Origin: Bacillota bacterium
GTDB taxonomy: Bacteria > Bacillota > Dethiobacteria > DTU022 > UBA8154
DNA length: 34,744 bases
Assembly: GCA_030656575.1 (NCBI GenBank)
Contig: JAUSPO010000133.1
Location: 1-34,744, forward strand
Reading direction: 5' to 3'
The notes below the pieces were generated by a model that made no database searches, had not been told where the DNA came from, and saw nothing but the letters and a program-made list of their open reading frames with translations. Positions 27,151-34,297 of the stretch are shown here, one piece after another. Within the stretch, counting starts at the first letter, position 1. The number at the start of each line of letters is the position of its first letter. Both the position numbers and the translations under genes were made by a program.

Positions 27151-28062
27151 GTGAAGAATAGAAAAAAACATGGTTTTTTTACATTAATGGTAATTCCACA
27201 TACGGAAGAGTCGATTTTCAGTGTGCGTATTCCGTTGTTTATTTTACAGGCCTTAAGTGTAATTGTTATGGCCAGTTTGATATTTAGTTTTTTTTGGATA
27301 AATTCTTATCAGGTATTACAAGATGAAGCTTCTGACATTTCTTTACTTAGAGAAGAAAACCGCATTTTAAATGAGCAAATAGACTATATTGCACAGGAGA
27401 CAGAAGATTTAAAGCAGTGGGTTGAGCAGATGAATTTTTTAAGCATGGAAATACGTCAGTTAATAGAATTGCCCATTTCCTGTGATGAGGAGATCACCCC
27501 ATCCATTTACTTTGCTCAGAATGATACTGTGCGTCTTCTGGCAAGTCGGGGAGCTAATCAGGTAGTCGATCGTACTGCTTTAAATATCTCTTTATTACAT
27601 GACTCCATTCCAGGGTCAAATGAAAATCTTATACAGCTAAAAGAAGAAATTATGGAATTCCAGAAGCAGCAGGCAGCCACTCCTTCGATCTGGCCCGCCC
27701 AGGGTAGAGTTACCTCCGGATTTGGCTCCCGAATTTCTCCTTTTACCAGGAGAAGGGAATTTCATTACGGCATTGATATAGCCGCACCCAGAGGTACACT
27801 AATTATAGCTTCAGCAGACGGTAAGGTTACTGAAGCTTCTTATCGGCGCGGGCATGGAAATACTGTAATTATTAACCATGGCTATGGGATAAGAACAATG
27901 TATGCCCATCTGAGTAGTATAAGTGTTTCAGTAGGGGATCAAGTACTTAAAGGACAAAAAATCGGTTTAATGGGCAGTACCGGTGTTTCCACAGGTTCAC
28001 ATCTACATTACGAAGTACATCTTAATGGAGTTGCAGTTAACCCACGGGGATTTTTACCCTGA
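27151..28062 (+). CDS. M23 family metallopeptidase with coiled coil, membrane anchored
   Basis: This is a LytM/M23 zinc endopeptidase that would cleave peptidoglycan cross-links or act as a regulator of hydrolases. I use GTG 27151 (MKNRKKHGFFTLMVIPHTEE, 303 aa), about 11 bases after GGGGGAGA; the open frame upstream runs through the repeat and looks non-coding. A hydrophobic helix lies at about 33-57, then a coiled coil (LLREENRILNEQIDYIAQET). The M23 domain runs from about 195 to the end. Its zinc motifs are complete: HYGIDIAAP, then YAHLSS and HLHYEVHLNG. The gene is followed 16 bp later by a bactofilin, a common M23-bactofilin pairing linked to cell shape or spore envelope. Confidence 0.9.
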   Translation: MKNRKKHGFFTLMVIPHTEESIFSVRIPLFILQALSVIVMASLIFSFFWINSYQVLQDEASDISLLREENRILNEQIDYIAQETEDLKQWVEQMNFLSMEIRQLIELPISCDEEITPSIYFAQNDTVRLLASRGANQVVDRTALNISLLHDSIPGSNENLIQLKEEIMEFQKQQAATPSIWPAQGRVTSGFGSRISPFTRRREFHYGIDIAAPRGTLIIASADGKVTEASYRRGHGNTVIINHGYGIRTMYAHLSSISVSVGDQVLKGQKIGLMGSTGVSTGSHLHYEVHLNGVAVNPRGFLP

Positions 28063-28078
28063 GGAGAAAGGATGAATC

Positions 28079-28576
28079 GTGTTTAAGAATAAAAAAAACT
28101 TTGAAACGAAGAAAGTTGATACTCTAATTGGTAAAGAGACTTCCATGAAGGGCCAGCTGGAAGCCAAGGGGATTATACGTATAGAAGGCGCTTTTGAGGG
28201 AGAGATTTTTACAGCCAGTGATGTTATTATCGGCGAAAATGCTGATGTAAAAGGAGACGTTAATTGTTATAATGCTACACTTGCCGGTAGAGTTGAAGGT
28301 AATGTGAATGTCCAAAACAAGCTGGATATACGTGCAAATGGTATTCTTATAGGGGATATTAAGGCAGTGGTTTTGTCCATAGAAGATGGTGCATATTTCT
28401 CAGGTAATAGTAAAATGGAAAAAAAAGATAAAAAAAACGAACGTGTTCAGTTGAAAACATCAGAGATTACAGTAAATACGGAAAATAAAGGTGTTCAGGA
28501 GAAAGAAAACAAAAAAGACTACAAAGGGGAAGAAAACAAAAATACAGCCAAAAATGACGTAAAACAAAAACGGTAA
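28079..28576 (+). CDS. Bactofilin (polymer-forming cytoskeletal protein)
   Basis: Bactofilins form nucleotide-free filaments on the membrane and often localise peptidoglycan enzymes. The 165-residue protein has a short basic N-terminus and the beta-helix repeat core (about residues 14-105) with the recurring G.I...G...G.V pattern: LIGKETSMKGQLEAKGIIRI (given as LIGKETSMKGQLEAKG), GENADVKGDV, AGRVEGNVNVQNKLDIRANG. The last 55 residues are a highly charged Lys/Glu/Asn tail. The start is GTG at 28079 after GGAGAAAGGA. It is cotranscribed with the M23 peptidase and converges with yyaC, 15 bp away, without an obvious terminator. Confidence 0.92.
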   Translation: MFKNKKNFETKKVDTLIGKETSMKGQLEAKGIIRIEGAFEGEIFTASDVIIGENADVKGDVNCYNATLAGRVEGNVNVQNKLDIRANGILIGDIKAVVLSIEDGAYFSGNSKMEKKDKKNERVQLKTSEITVNTENKGVQEKENKKDYKGEENKNTAKNDVKQKR

Positions 28577-28591
28577 AATATAGAAGCATAT

Positions 28592-29191
28592 TTACCTGAC
28601 AGCAGACCGGGAATCCTCTGAGATTGCCATAAAAATTCCTAAACCGATAAAACGAGCCATGGGAATAACGACGCTAAGAGGGGTGCTCTGCAGGACCATC
28701 ATCTCCATAAATCCTCCCACATTTACTATTCCTGCAATGTAGATGTCTCCAACAGGGGGAATTCTTTTGTTAACGGCTGCCCCTGGTTGGAGGGGTCCTT
28801 TACCAATTTCAAGGTGTCCAATTTTCTGCTTCTGTCCAAGGCAGGCATCAACAGCTATAATTGCTGCTGATGCATAATTTTGTTCTATATGGAGACGTGT
28901 TTCCTTTAAATTAAGAGCATGCACGGGTTTGTTCAATGTCCCGAGGACAACAGCATTTTTAGTGTTCAGGTCTTCAAGCATGCTTCCTACCAGGGGGCCA
29001 AGTGAATCACCTGTAGAACGGTCACTCCCGATACAGAGGATCACAAGATCAGAAAAATTCTCATCAAGTTCGTCAAGCAAATCTGTCAAAGCTTTCACAA
29101 AATCAACCTGTGCTCCGTGTTCATGTGTATCTAACGATATAAATGGTTTTTGGGAAGGTATAATATCGGTTGTTGTGGTAGATGAATACAT
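28592..29191 (-). CDS. yyaC: Spore protein YyaC (GPR-related putative peptidase)
   Basis: YyaC is a small relative of the germination protease GPR found in spore formers near spo0J; its substrate is not established. The 199 residues contain the family core LVILCIGSDRSTGDSLGPLVGSML (shown as CIGSDRSTGDSLGPLVG), GTLNKPVHALNL, IIAVDACLGQ and the Gly-rich GDIYIAGIVNVGGFMEMMVLQ (shown as GDIYIAGIVNVGGFME). Those acidic and glycine motifs resemble the metal-independent aspartic-like fold of GPR. The start ATG 29191 has GGAAAGGG five bases upstream. It is the only rightmost-arm gene on the minus strand, which fits an independent, probably sporulation-time promoter that I cannot locate. Its presence supports a sporulating host. 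Confidence 0.92.
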   Translation of the reverse strand: MYSSTTTTDIIPSQKPFISLDTHEHGAQVDFVKALTDLLDELDENFSDLVILCIGSDRSTGDSLGPLVGSMLEDLNTKNAVVLGTLNKPVHALNLKETRLHIEQNYASAAIIAVDACLGQKQKIGHLEIGKGPLQPGAAVNKRIPPVGDIYIAGIVNVGGFMEMMVLQSTPLSVVIPMARFIGLGIFMAISEDSRSAVR

Positions 29192-29386
29192 ATAAGCCCT
29201 TTCCTATGAGATGTGAGAATGGTCATAAAAAGTTTTCTTTCTTAAGTATGGCTCCGGAAAGGAAAATTATGTGTGCTTGTGGCAGGATTTTCAGAAGAAA
29301 AAGAGAATTATTAAAAGCTGGGGAAAATATTTCCCATAAGAACCGAGGAGAGCTTGTAACTAACTATATTGAGGAGGGAATTAAAG

Positions 29387-30043
29387 ATGCATATTATCCT
29401 GATGGGGCCTCCTGGGGCTGGGAAAGGCACACAGGCAGAAAAATTGGCAAAAGAATTTGCTTTACCCCACATTTCAACCGGAGAGATGTTTCGTAATGCT
29501 GTAAAAGAAGGAACAGAAATGGGAAAAAAAGCAAAAGAATATATGGATAAAGGGGGCCTTGTTCCTGACGAAATAGTTGTAGGTATCGTTAAGGAAAGAT
29601 TATCTAAGCCGGACTGCACAGGCGGTGTTCTTCTTGACGGCTTCCCCCGGACGCTGGAACAGGCTGAAGCGCTTGATGAAGTTTTTGAAGAATTAAAAAT
29701 GAAAATTGATGCAGCCGTAAGCGTGGATGTAGAAGCGGAAGAACTTATCAACCGTCTTACCGGAAGAAGGGTTTGCAGGAATTGCGGCGCTACGTACCAT
29801 ATGAAATTCAATCCTTCAAAGGTGCGTAATATTTGTGACCACTGCAGTGGTGAGCTTTACCAAAGAAGTGATGATACGATAGATACTGTTAAAGAAAGAC
29901 TGATCATCTACAATAGTCAAACCTTGCCCATCATTGAGTACTATAAACGTAAGGGCTTATTCGCAGGTTTTGATGGTTCACGTCCCATAAACGAAGTTTT
30001 TACAGATATTTCTGCTTACTTGCAGAAGATACAGGAAAAGTAG
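29387..30043 (+). CDS. adk: Adenylate kinase with zinc-binding lid
   Basis: Adk interconverts ATP, AMP and ADP. I choose ATG 29387 (218 aa) because GAGGAGGG ends 8 bases upstream; the TTG at 29369 overlaps this site. The P-loop is GPPGAGKGT at residues 7-15. [20 protein letters not shown] and [10 protein letters not shown] follow. The LID domain has four zinc cysteines in the order CRNC, 16 residues, CDHC, which is typical for Gram-positive long-form Adk. The gene is normally found inside the ribosomal protein cluster with secY and map; here it lies near oriC between yyaC and mscS, so it may be a second copy or a relocated gene. Confidence 0.95.
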   Translation: MHIILMGPPGAGKGTQAEKLAKEFALPHISTGEMFRNAVKEGTEMGKKAKEYMDKGGLVPDEIVVGIVKERLSKPDCTGGVLLDGFPRTLEQAEALDEVFEELKMKIDAAVSVDVEAEELINRLTGRRVCRNCGATYHMKFNPSKVRNICDHCSGELYQRSDDTIDTVKERLIIYNSQTLPIIEYYKRKGLFAGFDGSRPINEVFTDISAYLQKIQEK

Positions 30044-30087
30044 CACTTCAGCCCAGATTATATTAATAATTATTACGGGAGTTTATA

Positions 30088-30972
30088 ATGGTAATATTTC
30101 AGGAATTATTTCTGCAATTAACTCTAAACTGGCAGGAGATAGTCTTTAAATGGGGCGGAGTATTTCTCCGCCTCATTCTTATATTGGTTTTAGCCAAGTT
30201 TGTATTACGCTTTGGGTATTCAATAGTTGACCGTGTTTTTGTAGATAAGCATAAAAGTATTTCCTTTGGGAACAGAGTAGAGACTTTTAGCGGGCTGTTA
30301 AAAAGTATTTTAAGATACCTTATATTTTTTGTTGCTGTTTTAATGATTTTAAGAGAATTTATTGATATTACTCCCATACTGGCCGGTGCCGGCATTGTAG
30401 GTCTTGCCATCGGGTTTGGAGCACAAAATCTGGTTAGAGACATTATTACCGGCTTTTTTCTAGTCATAGAAGACCAAATTTCTGTAGGAGATTTTGTTAC
30501 CATTGAATCATACAGCGGCATTGTGGAACAGGTTGGACTGAGGGTAACAAAAATCAGGGATTTTGGAGGACAGGTACATATTTTTCCAAACAGCAAAATA
30601 GAAATTGTTACCAATCACAGCCGGGGACCCCAGCGTGCTTTAGTTGATGTTTCAGTAGCCTATGAAGAAGATATTGACCATGTCCTAAAAGTATTAGAAG
30701 AGATATGTGCCGAATTCTCCAAAGAACATCCTGAAGTGAAGGAAGGTCCCCTTGTCCTCGGGGTGGCAGACCTTGGTGACTCAGAGGTTGTGGTAAGAAT
30801 TATCGCGCAAGTTGAACCGATGCGCCAGTGGCAGATTGAAAGAGAATTAAGACGGACGATCAAAAGACAATTTGACAAACTTGGAATAGAAATACCTTAT
30901 CCCCGGAGAGTTCTTTTTACAGGCAAAGACAAATCGAAAAAGGATACTTATTTAGATGAGGGAGAAAAATGA
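30088..30972 (+). CDS. mscS: Small-conductance mechanosensitive channel MscS family
   Basis: The 294-residue protein should form a homoheptameric pore that opens under membrane tension and protects against osmotic shock. Three hydrophobic helices are visible: about 25-48, 68-90 and the pore-lining helix from about 93, ILAGAGIVGLAIGFGAQNLV, with the alternating Gly/Ala pattern of TM3. The beta domain follows with DFVTIESYSGIVEQVGLRVT (shown as GDFVTIESYSGIVEQVG). The C-terminal cytoplasmic vestibule domain ends with PYPRRVLF. ATG 30088 has GGGAG eight bases ahead. It precedes DUF951 and ychF on the same strand, an order shared by many Firmicutes origins. Confidence 0.93.
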   Translation: MVIFQELFLQLTLNWQEIVFKWGGVFLRLILILVLAKFVLRFGYSIVDRVFVDKHKSISFGNRVETFSGLLKSILRYLIFFVAVLMILREFIDITPILAGAGIVGLAIGFGAQNLVRDIITGFFLVIEDQISVGDFVTIESYSGIVEQVGLRVTKIRDFGGQVHIFPNSKIEIVTNHSRGPQRALVDVSVAYEEDIDHVLKVLEEICAEFSKEHPEVKEGPLVLGVADLGDSEVVVRIIAQVEPMRQWQIERELRRTIKRQFDKLGIEIPYPRRVLFTGKDKSKKDTYLDEGEK

Positions 30973-31026
30973 AATTGTTCAGATGTGGGAGCTTCAGGTG
31001 TCTAATTCACCTAAGGGAGAAAAAAA

Positions 31027-31212
31027 ATGTATAAAATTGGCCAAATCGTCAGAATGAGAAAAACTCACCCTTGCGGTGGGGATCTCTGGCGTATTATCAG
31101 GGTCGGAATGGACTTCCGCATTAAATGCTTACAGTGCAGCAGAAGCGTTCTTTTGCCAAGGCAGCGCTTTGAACGCAAAGTTAAGGAAATAGTTGAGGAA
31201 CCACAAGAGTGA
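31027..31212 (+). CDS. DUF951 family small protein
   Basis: This 61-residue protein matches the DUF951 pattern: MYKIGQIVRMRKTHPCGGD, then WRIIRVGMDFRIKCLQC and R.VLLPR..FERKVK. Three cysteines (one in HPCGG and a CLQC pair) suggest possible metal binding, but the function is unknown. The family is typically encoded just before ychF in Firmicutes, as here (82 bp). The AAGGGAGAAAAAA site before the ATG is good. Start and length agree with the family. Confidence 0.9.
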   Translation: MYKIGQIVRMRKTHPCGGDLWRIIRVGMDFRIKCLQCSRSVLLPRQRFERKVKEIVEEPQE

Positions 31213-31294
31213 ACTCGTTCAGCAAAAGCTAAATTCGGACTTCAGATGGGGGTTTTACCCAGCAAATCAGATAACCGTAAGGGGGTAGTCTCTT

Positions 31295-32392
31295 ATGGGG
31301 TTTCAGTGCGGACTTGTTGGACTTCCGAATGTAGGTAAGTCTACGCTTTTTACAGCTCTTTCCAGCATTCCGGTGGAAAGAGCAAAATTCCCCTTTTCAA
31401 CTGTTGAACCTAATCGCGGTATAGTTCCAGTCATGGACGACCGCCTCTTCAAAGTGGCCGGGCTCGTTTCTTCGGAGGAAATTACTCCCGCAACATTGAA
31501 GATTGTTGACATTGCAGGCCTCATTAAGGGCGCTGGCAGGGGTGAGGGTCTTGGAAACCGCTTCCTGGCGCATATTAGGGAAATGGATCTCCTGCTCCAT
31601 GTGGTCAGGGGTTTCAGTTCCCCTGATGTTCCTCATCTGGCCGGGGAGCCGGACCCCTGCAGGGATATTGAGATTGTGGAATTGGAACTAATTTTTGCTG
31701 ATCTTAACTTCATAGAAAAAAAGCAGGAAAAGATGGTGCGCACTATAAAGAGTGGCTCTGCAGACCTGATCGCGGAAAAAGAGCTTCTCGAAAAATTGCA
31801 TGCTCACCTTAACGAAGGGCAAACAGCGAGAAGCATGCTTCTTTCCGAAAAGGAAGAGTTAATCATAGAAGACTGGCAGCTGCTCACCGTAAAGCCTGTT
31901 ATTTATGTTATAAATACCGGCGAGGATGAACTGGTTCAGCAAGAACCGGAAACTGTGAAGAGTGTTAAGCTTTTTGCAGAAGAGTCAGGGTCTCCTGTGA
32001 TCAGCATTTGTGCATCTCTTGAAGCTGAACTTGAGGGATTAGGTGAAAAAGATAAAATTCTATTTATGAATGAGTACGGACTAAAGGAAACCGGCTTGAA
32101 CAGACTCACAAAATTGGGATATGATTATCTTGGACTGATCACATTTTTTACATTAAAGGGCAGGGAAGCAAGAGCATGGGCAATCAAAAATGGCACGACA
32201 GCTAAAAGAGGAGCAGGAAAAGTACACAGTGATATGGAGAGAGGCTTTATCGCTGCAGAAGTTATTTCATGGGATGAATTAATTAGAATCGGATCCCTGG
32301 CTGCGGCAAAGGAAAAGGGTGTTTTAAGGTTGGAAGGACGGGATTACGTTGTCCGGGACGGCGATGTGGTCCTTTTTCGATTTAAAGTTTAG
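31295..32392 (+). CDS. ychF: Ribosome-binding ATPase/GTPase YchF (EngD)
   Basis: YchF is a universally conserved Obg-family P-loop NTPase that prefers ATP and is implicated in translation and oxidative-stress response. The 365 residues include G1 GLPNVGKSTL at about 8-17, the Switch region PFSTVEPNRGIVPV, G3 DIAGLIKGAG.GEGLGNRFLA (shown as DIAGLIKGAGRGEGLG), the NTGE in place of the classic G4 NKxD, and the C-terminal TGS-like domain with AWAIKNGTTAKRGAGKVHSD (shown as AWAIKNGTTAKRGAG). Start ATG 31295 follows AAGGGGGTAG. It is the usual upstream neighbour of rpsF, but here an AI-2E family gene and repeats intervene. Confidence 0.96.
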   Translation: MGFQCGLVGLPNVGKSTLFTALSSIPVERAKFPFSTVEPNRGIVPVMDDRLFKVAGLVSSEEITPATLKIVDIAGLIKGAGRGEGLGNRFLAHIREMDLLLHVVRGFSSPDVPHLAGEPDPCRDIEIVELELIFADLNFIEKKQEKMVRTIKSGSADLIAEKELLEKLHAHLNEGQTARSMLLSEKEELIIEDWQLLTVKPVIYVINTGEDELVQQEPETVKSVKLFAEESGSPVISICASLEAELEGLGEKDKILFMNEYGLKETGLNRLTKLGYDYLGLITFFTLKGREARAWAIKNGTTAKRGAGKVHSDMERGFIAAEVISWDELIRIGSLAAAKEKGVLRLEGRDYVVRDGDVVLFRFKV

Positions 32393-32403
32393 TACGGGAA
32401 CCG

Positions 32404-32617
32404 GGTGGTGATCGCTGTTGGCAGTAGTTCCAGGTTCAAGTGGCCAGCTCTAGCGGCTCAGCTCCGGCACTATGGTAACTCCCTCCGTGGTAACTCCCAT
32501 CCAGGTCGTCCACGGGTCTGCTGACGTCCTGTCAGCAGAGTTACCTTCGTGCCTACGCTTCGCCGAGAGTTTATGGCCTACTTGAACCAAGTCACTCTGC
32601 CAACATCGATCACCACC
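32404..32617. repeat. 214-bp imperfect palindrome (repeat copy A)
   Basis: The outer 21-bp arms, 32404-32424 and 32597-32617, pair with one mismatch. Inner arms include GGTTCAAGT (32433-32441) with ACTTGAACC (32580-32588), GGCCA with TGGCC (32574-32578), and GGTAACTC with GAGTTACC (32538-32545). The centre has CTGCTGAC (32518-32525), loop GTCCT, GTCAGCAG (32531-32538). GGTAACTCCC occurs twice, at 32474 and 32489. No open frame is convincing. As RNA it would fold into a long branched hairpin and could also stop transcription after ychF. Confidence 0.85.
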
Positions 32618-32618
32618 T

Positions 32619-32960
32619 TGGCGGAACCAAAAGAGTTAAAACCATTTCATGTATTGTTGTGTCCCTGTACCGTGGGTTATGTCGGTTAATATGAAAACTG
32701 GATGGCGCAGGGCTGTAGGCTCGCGACTTGTGCAGCGAAGCAAAAAATTCAGGTGAAGCGAGGGTTGGAGATGGGCCAGTTGACTGGATGTCAACTGGCG
32801 GCAGACGACCTGGACGGAAGTTCCGCCGGGGAAGTCGCCGGGAGGCCTGAGTTGAACCTTAGAGCGTTCCGAGGGAAACCGTTACTCCGGCTCAGCATTT
32901 GCCACCCCCTGGCGGGAACAAACGAGATGAAGCCATTTTCATACATTATTGTGTCCCTTC
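32619..32960. repeat. Second repeat copy (B) with shared tail sequence
   Basis: A tail of about 48 bp at 32619-32666 (TGGCGGAACC..., ending GTTGTGTCCCT) recurs at 32910-32958 (TGGCGGGAAC..., ending ATTGTGTCCCT) in the same orientation. Between them, the reverse strand of 32702-32905 is similar to copy A in order: GGGTGG, AGGTTCAA.T, GGCC, AACT.CC..TCCAGGTCGTC and then a hairpin, here CCAGTTGAC/GTCAACTGG around ATCCA (32777-32798). The gap from 32393 to 33004 thus holds two diverged copies of one element and no supported gene. Confidence 0.75.
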
Positions 32961-33004
32961 TAGGGTCGTAATGGGCAGCTGGAAAATAAGGAAGGGAATT
33001 TAGC

Positions 33005-33033
33005 TTGCGGAGGTGCAAGTTCATCTCTATAAT
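33005..33033 (+). promoter_or_regulatory. Probable sigma-A promoter of the AI-2E family gene
   Basis: TTGCGG (33005-33010) and a perfect TATAAT (33028-33033) are spaced by 17 bp. Transcription would start near 33040, which rules out the in-frame GTG at 33013 as the start and supports ATG 33073. Confidence 0.7.
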
Positions 33034-33072
33034 AGAGATAGAGGGTACTTTACACTGGAAAGGACTAAGCGG

Positions 33073-34119
33073 ATGCGTGATAAGGATTCAAAAGGCTTTA
33101 TCAAGATTGTTGCCTTAATAGCGTTGCTCGTGGGGATTGTTTGGTTTTTGAACCGCATTTCCTGGGTAATAAATCTTGCTATTGTAAGTTTATTAATAGT
33201 TTATGTTCTTTTCCCCATTACTGAATTTCTGAAAAGGCGTTTTCGGTTTTCCCATGTTCTGGCGGTTGGTGTAACTTTTCTATTTTTTCTTTTGATGATT
33301 GTAACCCTTATAAGTTTAATTGTGCCGATTGTCAGCTTTGAGGTTCAGGATATTTTAGCAGATCTGCCATACTACGCCAGGCAGATACAACTGTATACTG
33401 AGGAATTTTCAACCTATTTGCTCACATTCGACCTGAGCCCTGAGTTTATGGAGTCAATTCCTGATATTTCAGCAAACATACAGCCTATTCTTGAAGAGAT
33501 TGCTTTTATCAGTATTTCAGTTGTTGGAAGTTTTGTGGATATTTTCTTCATAACTTTTATTGTTTTTTATCTCCTCTATGATTTTCAAAATGTTAGAAAT
33601 TCAATTCTGCAGCTAATCCCCCGCGAATACGAAAGATATGCAAATGATGTTATCCAAATCATAGACAGAAATTTTGGAGGATATATCAGGGGGAATATTG
33701 TCCGCTGTACAGTTGTTGGTATTATTACGGGGTTAACACTATATTTTATGGGAATGCCCTATGCTTTTCTTCTGGGAGTACTGGCCGGTGTCCTAAATAT
33801 CATCCTCTATATCGGACCGTATATTGCAGCAGTACCTGCAGTTATTTTGAGTTTTACCCCTCATACACCCTCTCCCGTGGTTATCATTATTGTTTATATT
33901 TTAGTGCAGTTAATTGACGGGATGGTTTTGTCTCCAATGCTGCTCGGCAGGGCGGTAAAGCTTAAGCCAATTACAGTAATTATCTGTCTGCTCGTTGGGC
34001 AGCAGCTTGCCGGAATACTAGGCATGATTCTTTCCATACCTTTTGCCGGTATTGTTAGGAGCCTGATTGAATACGTTAGGGATGAACGAAAAAAAGTAAG
34101 GAGGACGAAAGTTCAGTAG
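33073..34119 (+). CDS. AI-2E family transporter (PerM/YtvI-like)
   Basis: This multi-pass membrane protein belongs to the AI-2E exporter/PerM family, whose members are proposed permeases; the substrate cannot be told from sequence. From ATG 33073 (348 aa; GGAAAGGA eight bases upstream) it has hydrophobic segments near residues 10-28, 30-50 and 62-85, an extracytoplasmic loop (about 90-150), and several more helices in the second half. The conserved region is GYIRGNIVRCTVVGIITGLTLY (shown as GYIRGNIVRCTVVGIITG), followed by GVLAGVLNIILYIGPYIAAV-like sequence and DGMVLSPMLLGRAVKLKP. The C-terminus is basic. Family members often sit near oriC or tRNA synthetase genes; here it lies between ychF and rpsF. 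Confidence 0.9.
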   Translation: MRDKDSKGFIKIVALIALLVGIVWFLNRISWVINLAIVSLLIVYVLFPITEFLKRRFRFSHVLAVGVTFLFFLLMIVTLISLIVPIVSFEVQDILADLPYYARQIQLYTEEFSTYLLTFDLSPEFMESIPDISANIQPILEEIAFISISVVGSFVDIFFITFIVFYLLYDFQNVRNSILQLIPREYERYANDVIQIIDRNFGGYIRGNIVRCTVVGIITGLTLYFMGMPYAFLLGVLAGVLNIILYIGPYIAAVPAVILSFTPHTPSPVVIIIVYILVQLIDGMVLSPMLLGRAVKLKPITVIICLLVGQQLAGILGMILSIPFAGIVRSLIEYVRDERKKVRRTKVQ

Positions 34120-34127
34120 TGAAAAGG

Positions 34128-34155
34128 CCCACCTACCCTATGCTTAGAGGTGGGG
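34128..34155 (+). terminator. Possible terminator hairpin after the AI-2E family gene
   Basis: CCCACCT (34128-34134) can pair with AGGTGGG (34148-34154). The following sequence (GATCTT) has only a poor T-run, so termination would be weak at best. Confidence 0.45.
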
Positions 34156-34202
34156 ATCTTATACACCAAAGATGGTTCCGTAACAAGTAATCAATTTTAA
34201 AC

Positions 34203-34231
34203 TTGCTTTGACTTAATCTTTATGTTATGAT
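34203..34231 (+). promoter_or_regulatory. Probable promoter of rpsF
   Basis: TTGCTT (34203-34208) and TATGAT (34226-34231) lie 17 bp apart. The start would give a leader of about 60 bases containing the strong AAGGGAGGTGA ribosome site. Confidence 0.6.
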
Positions 34232-34297
34232 TAAGCCTGCATTATCCCTGCTCCCTTTTTTGTAAAGGGGGCCGCGAGACCGAAGGGAGGTGAAAAA

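Noticed and set aside
29182-29496. Small plus-strand frame between yyaC and adk with a CENGH...CACGR cysteine pattern
   Set aside because: It looks slightly like a zinc ribbon, but it overlaps the yyaC start and 110 bp of adk in another frame and lacks a ribosome site, so it is probably not a gene, though the first 60 codons could be a remnant.
32702-32971. 89-codon open frame in the repeat region before the AI-2E family gene
   Set aside because: It lies entirely inside repeat copy B, has a composition unlike proteins of the window and a similar frame exists on the opposite strand because the sequence is structured; no ribosome site or family match is apparent.
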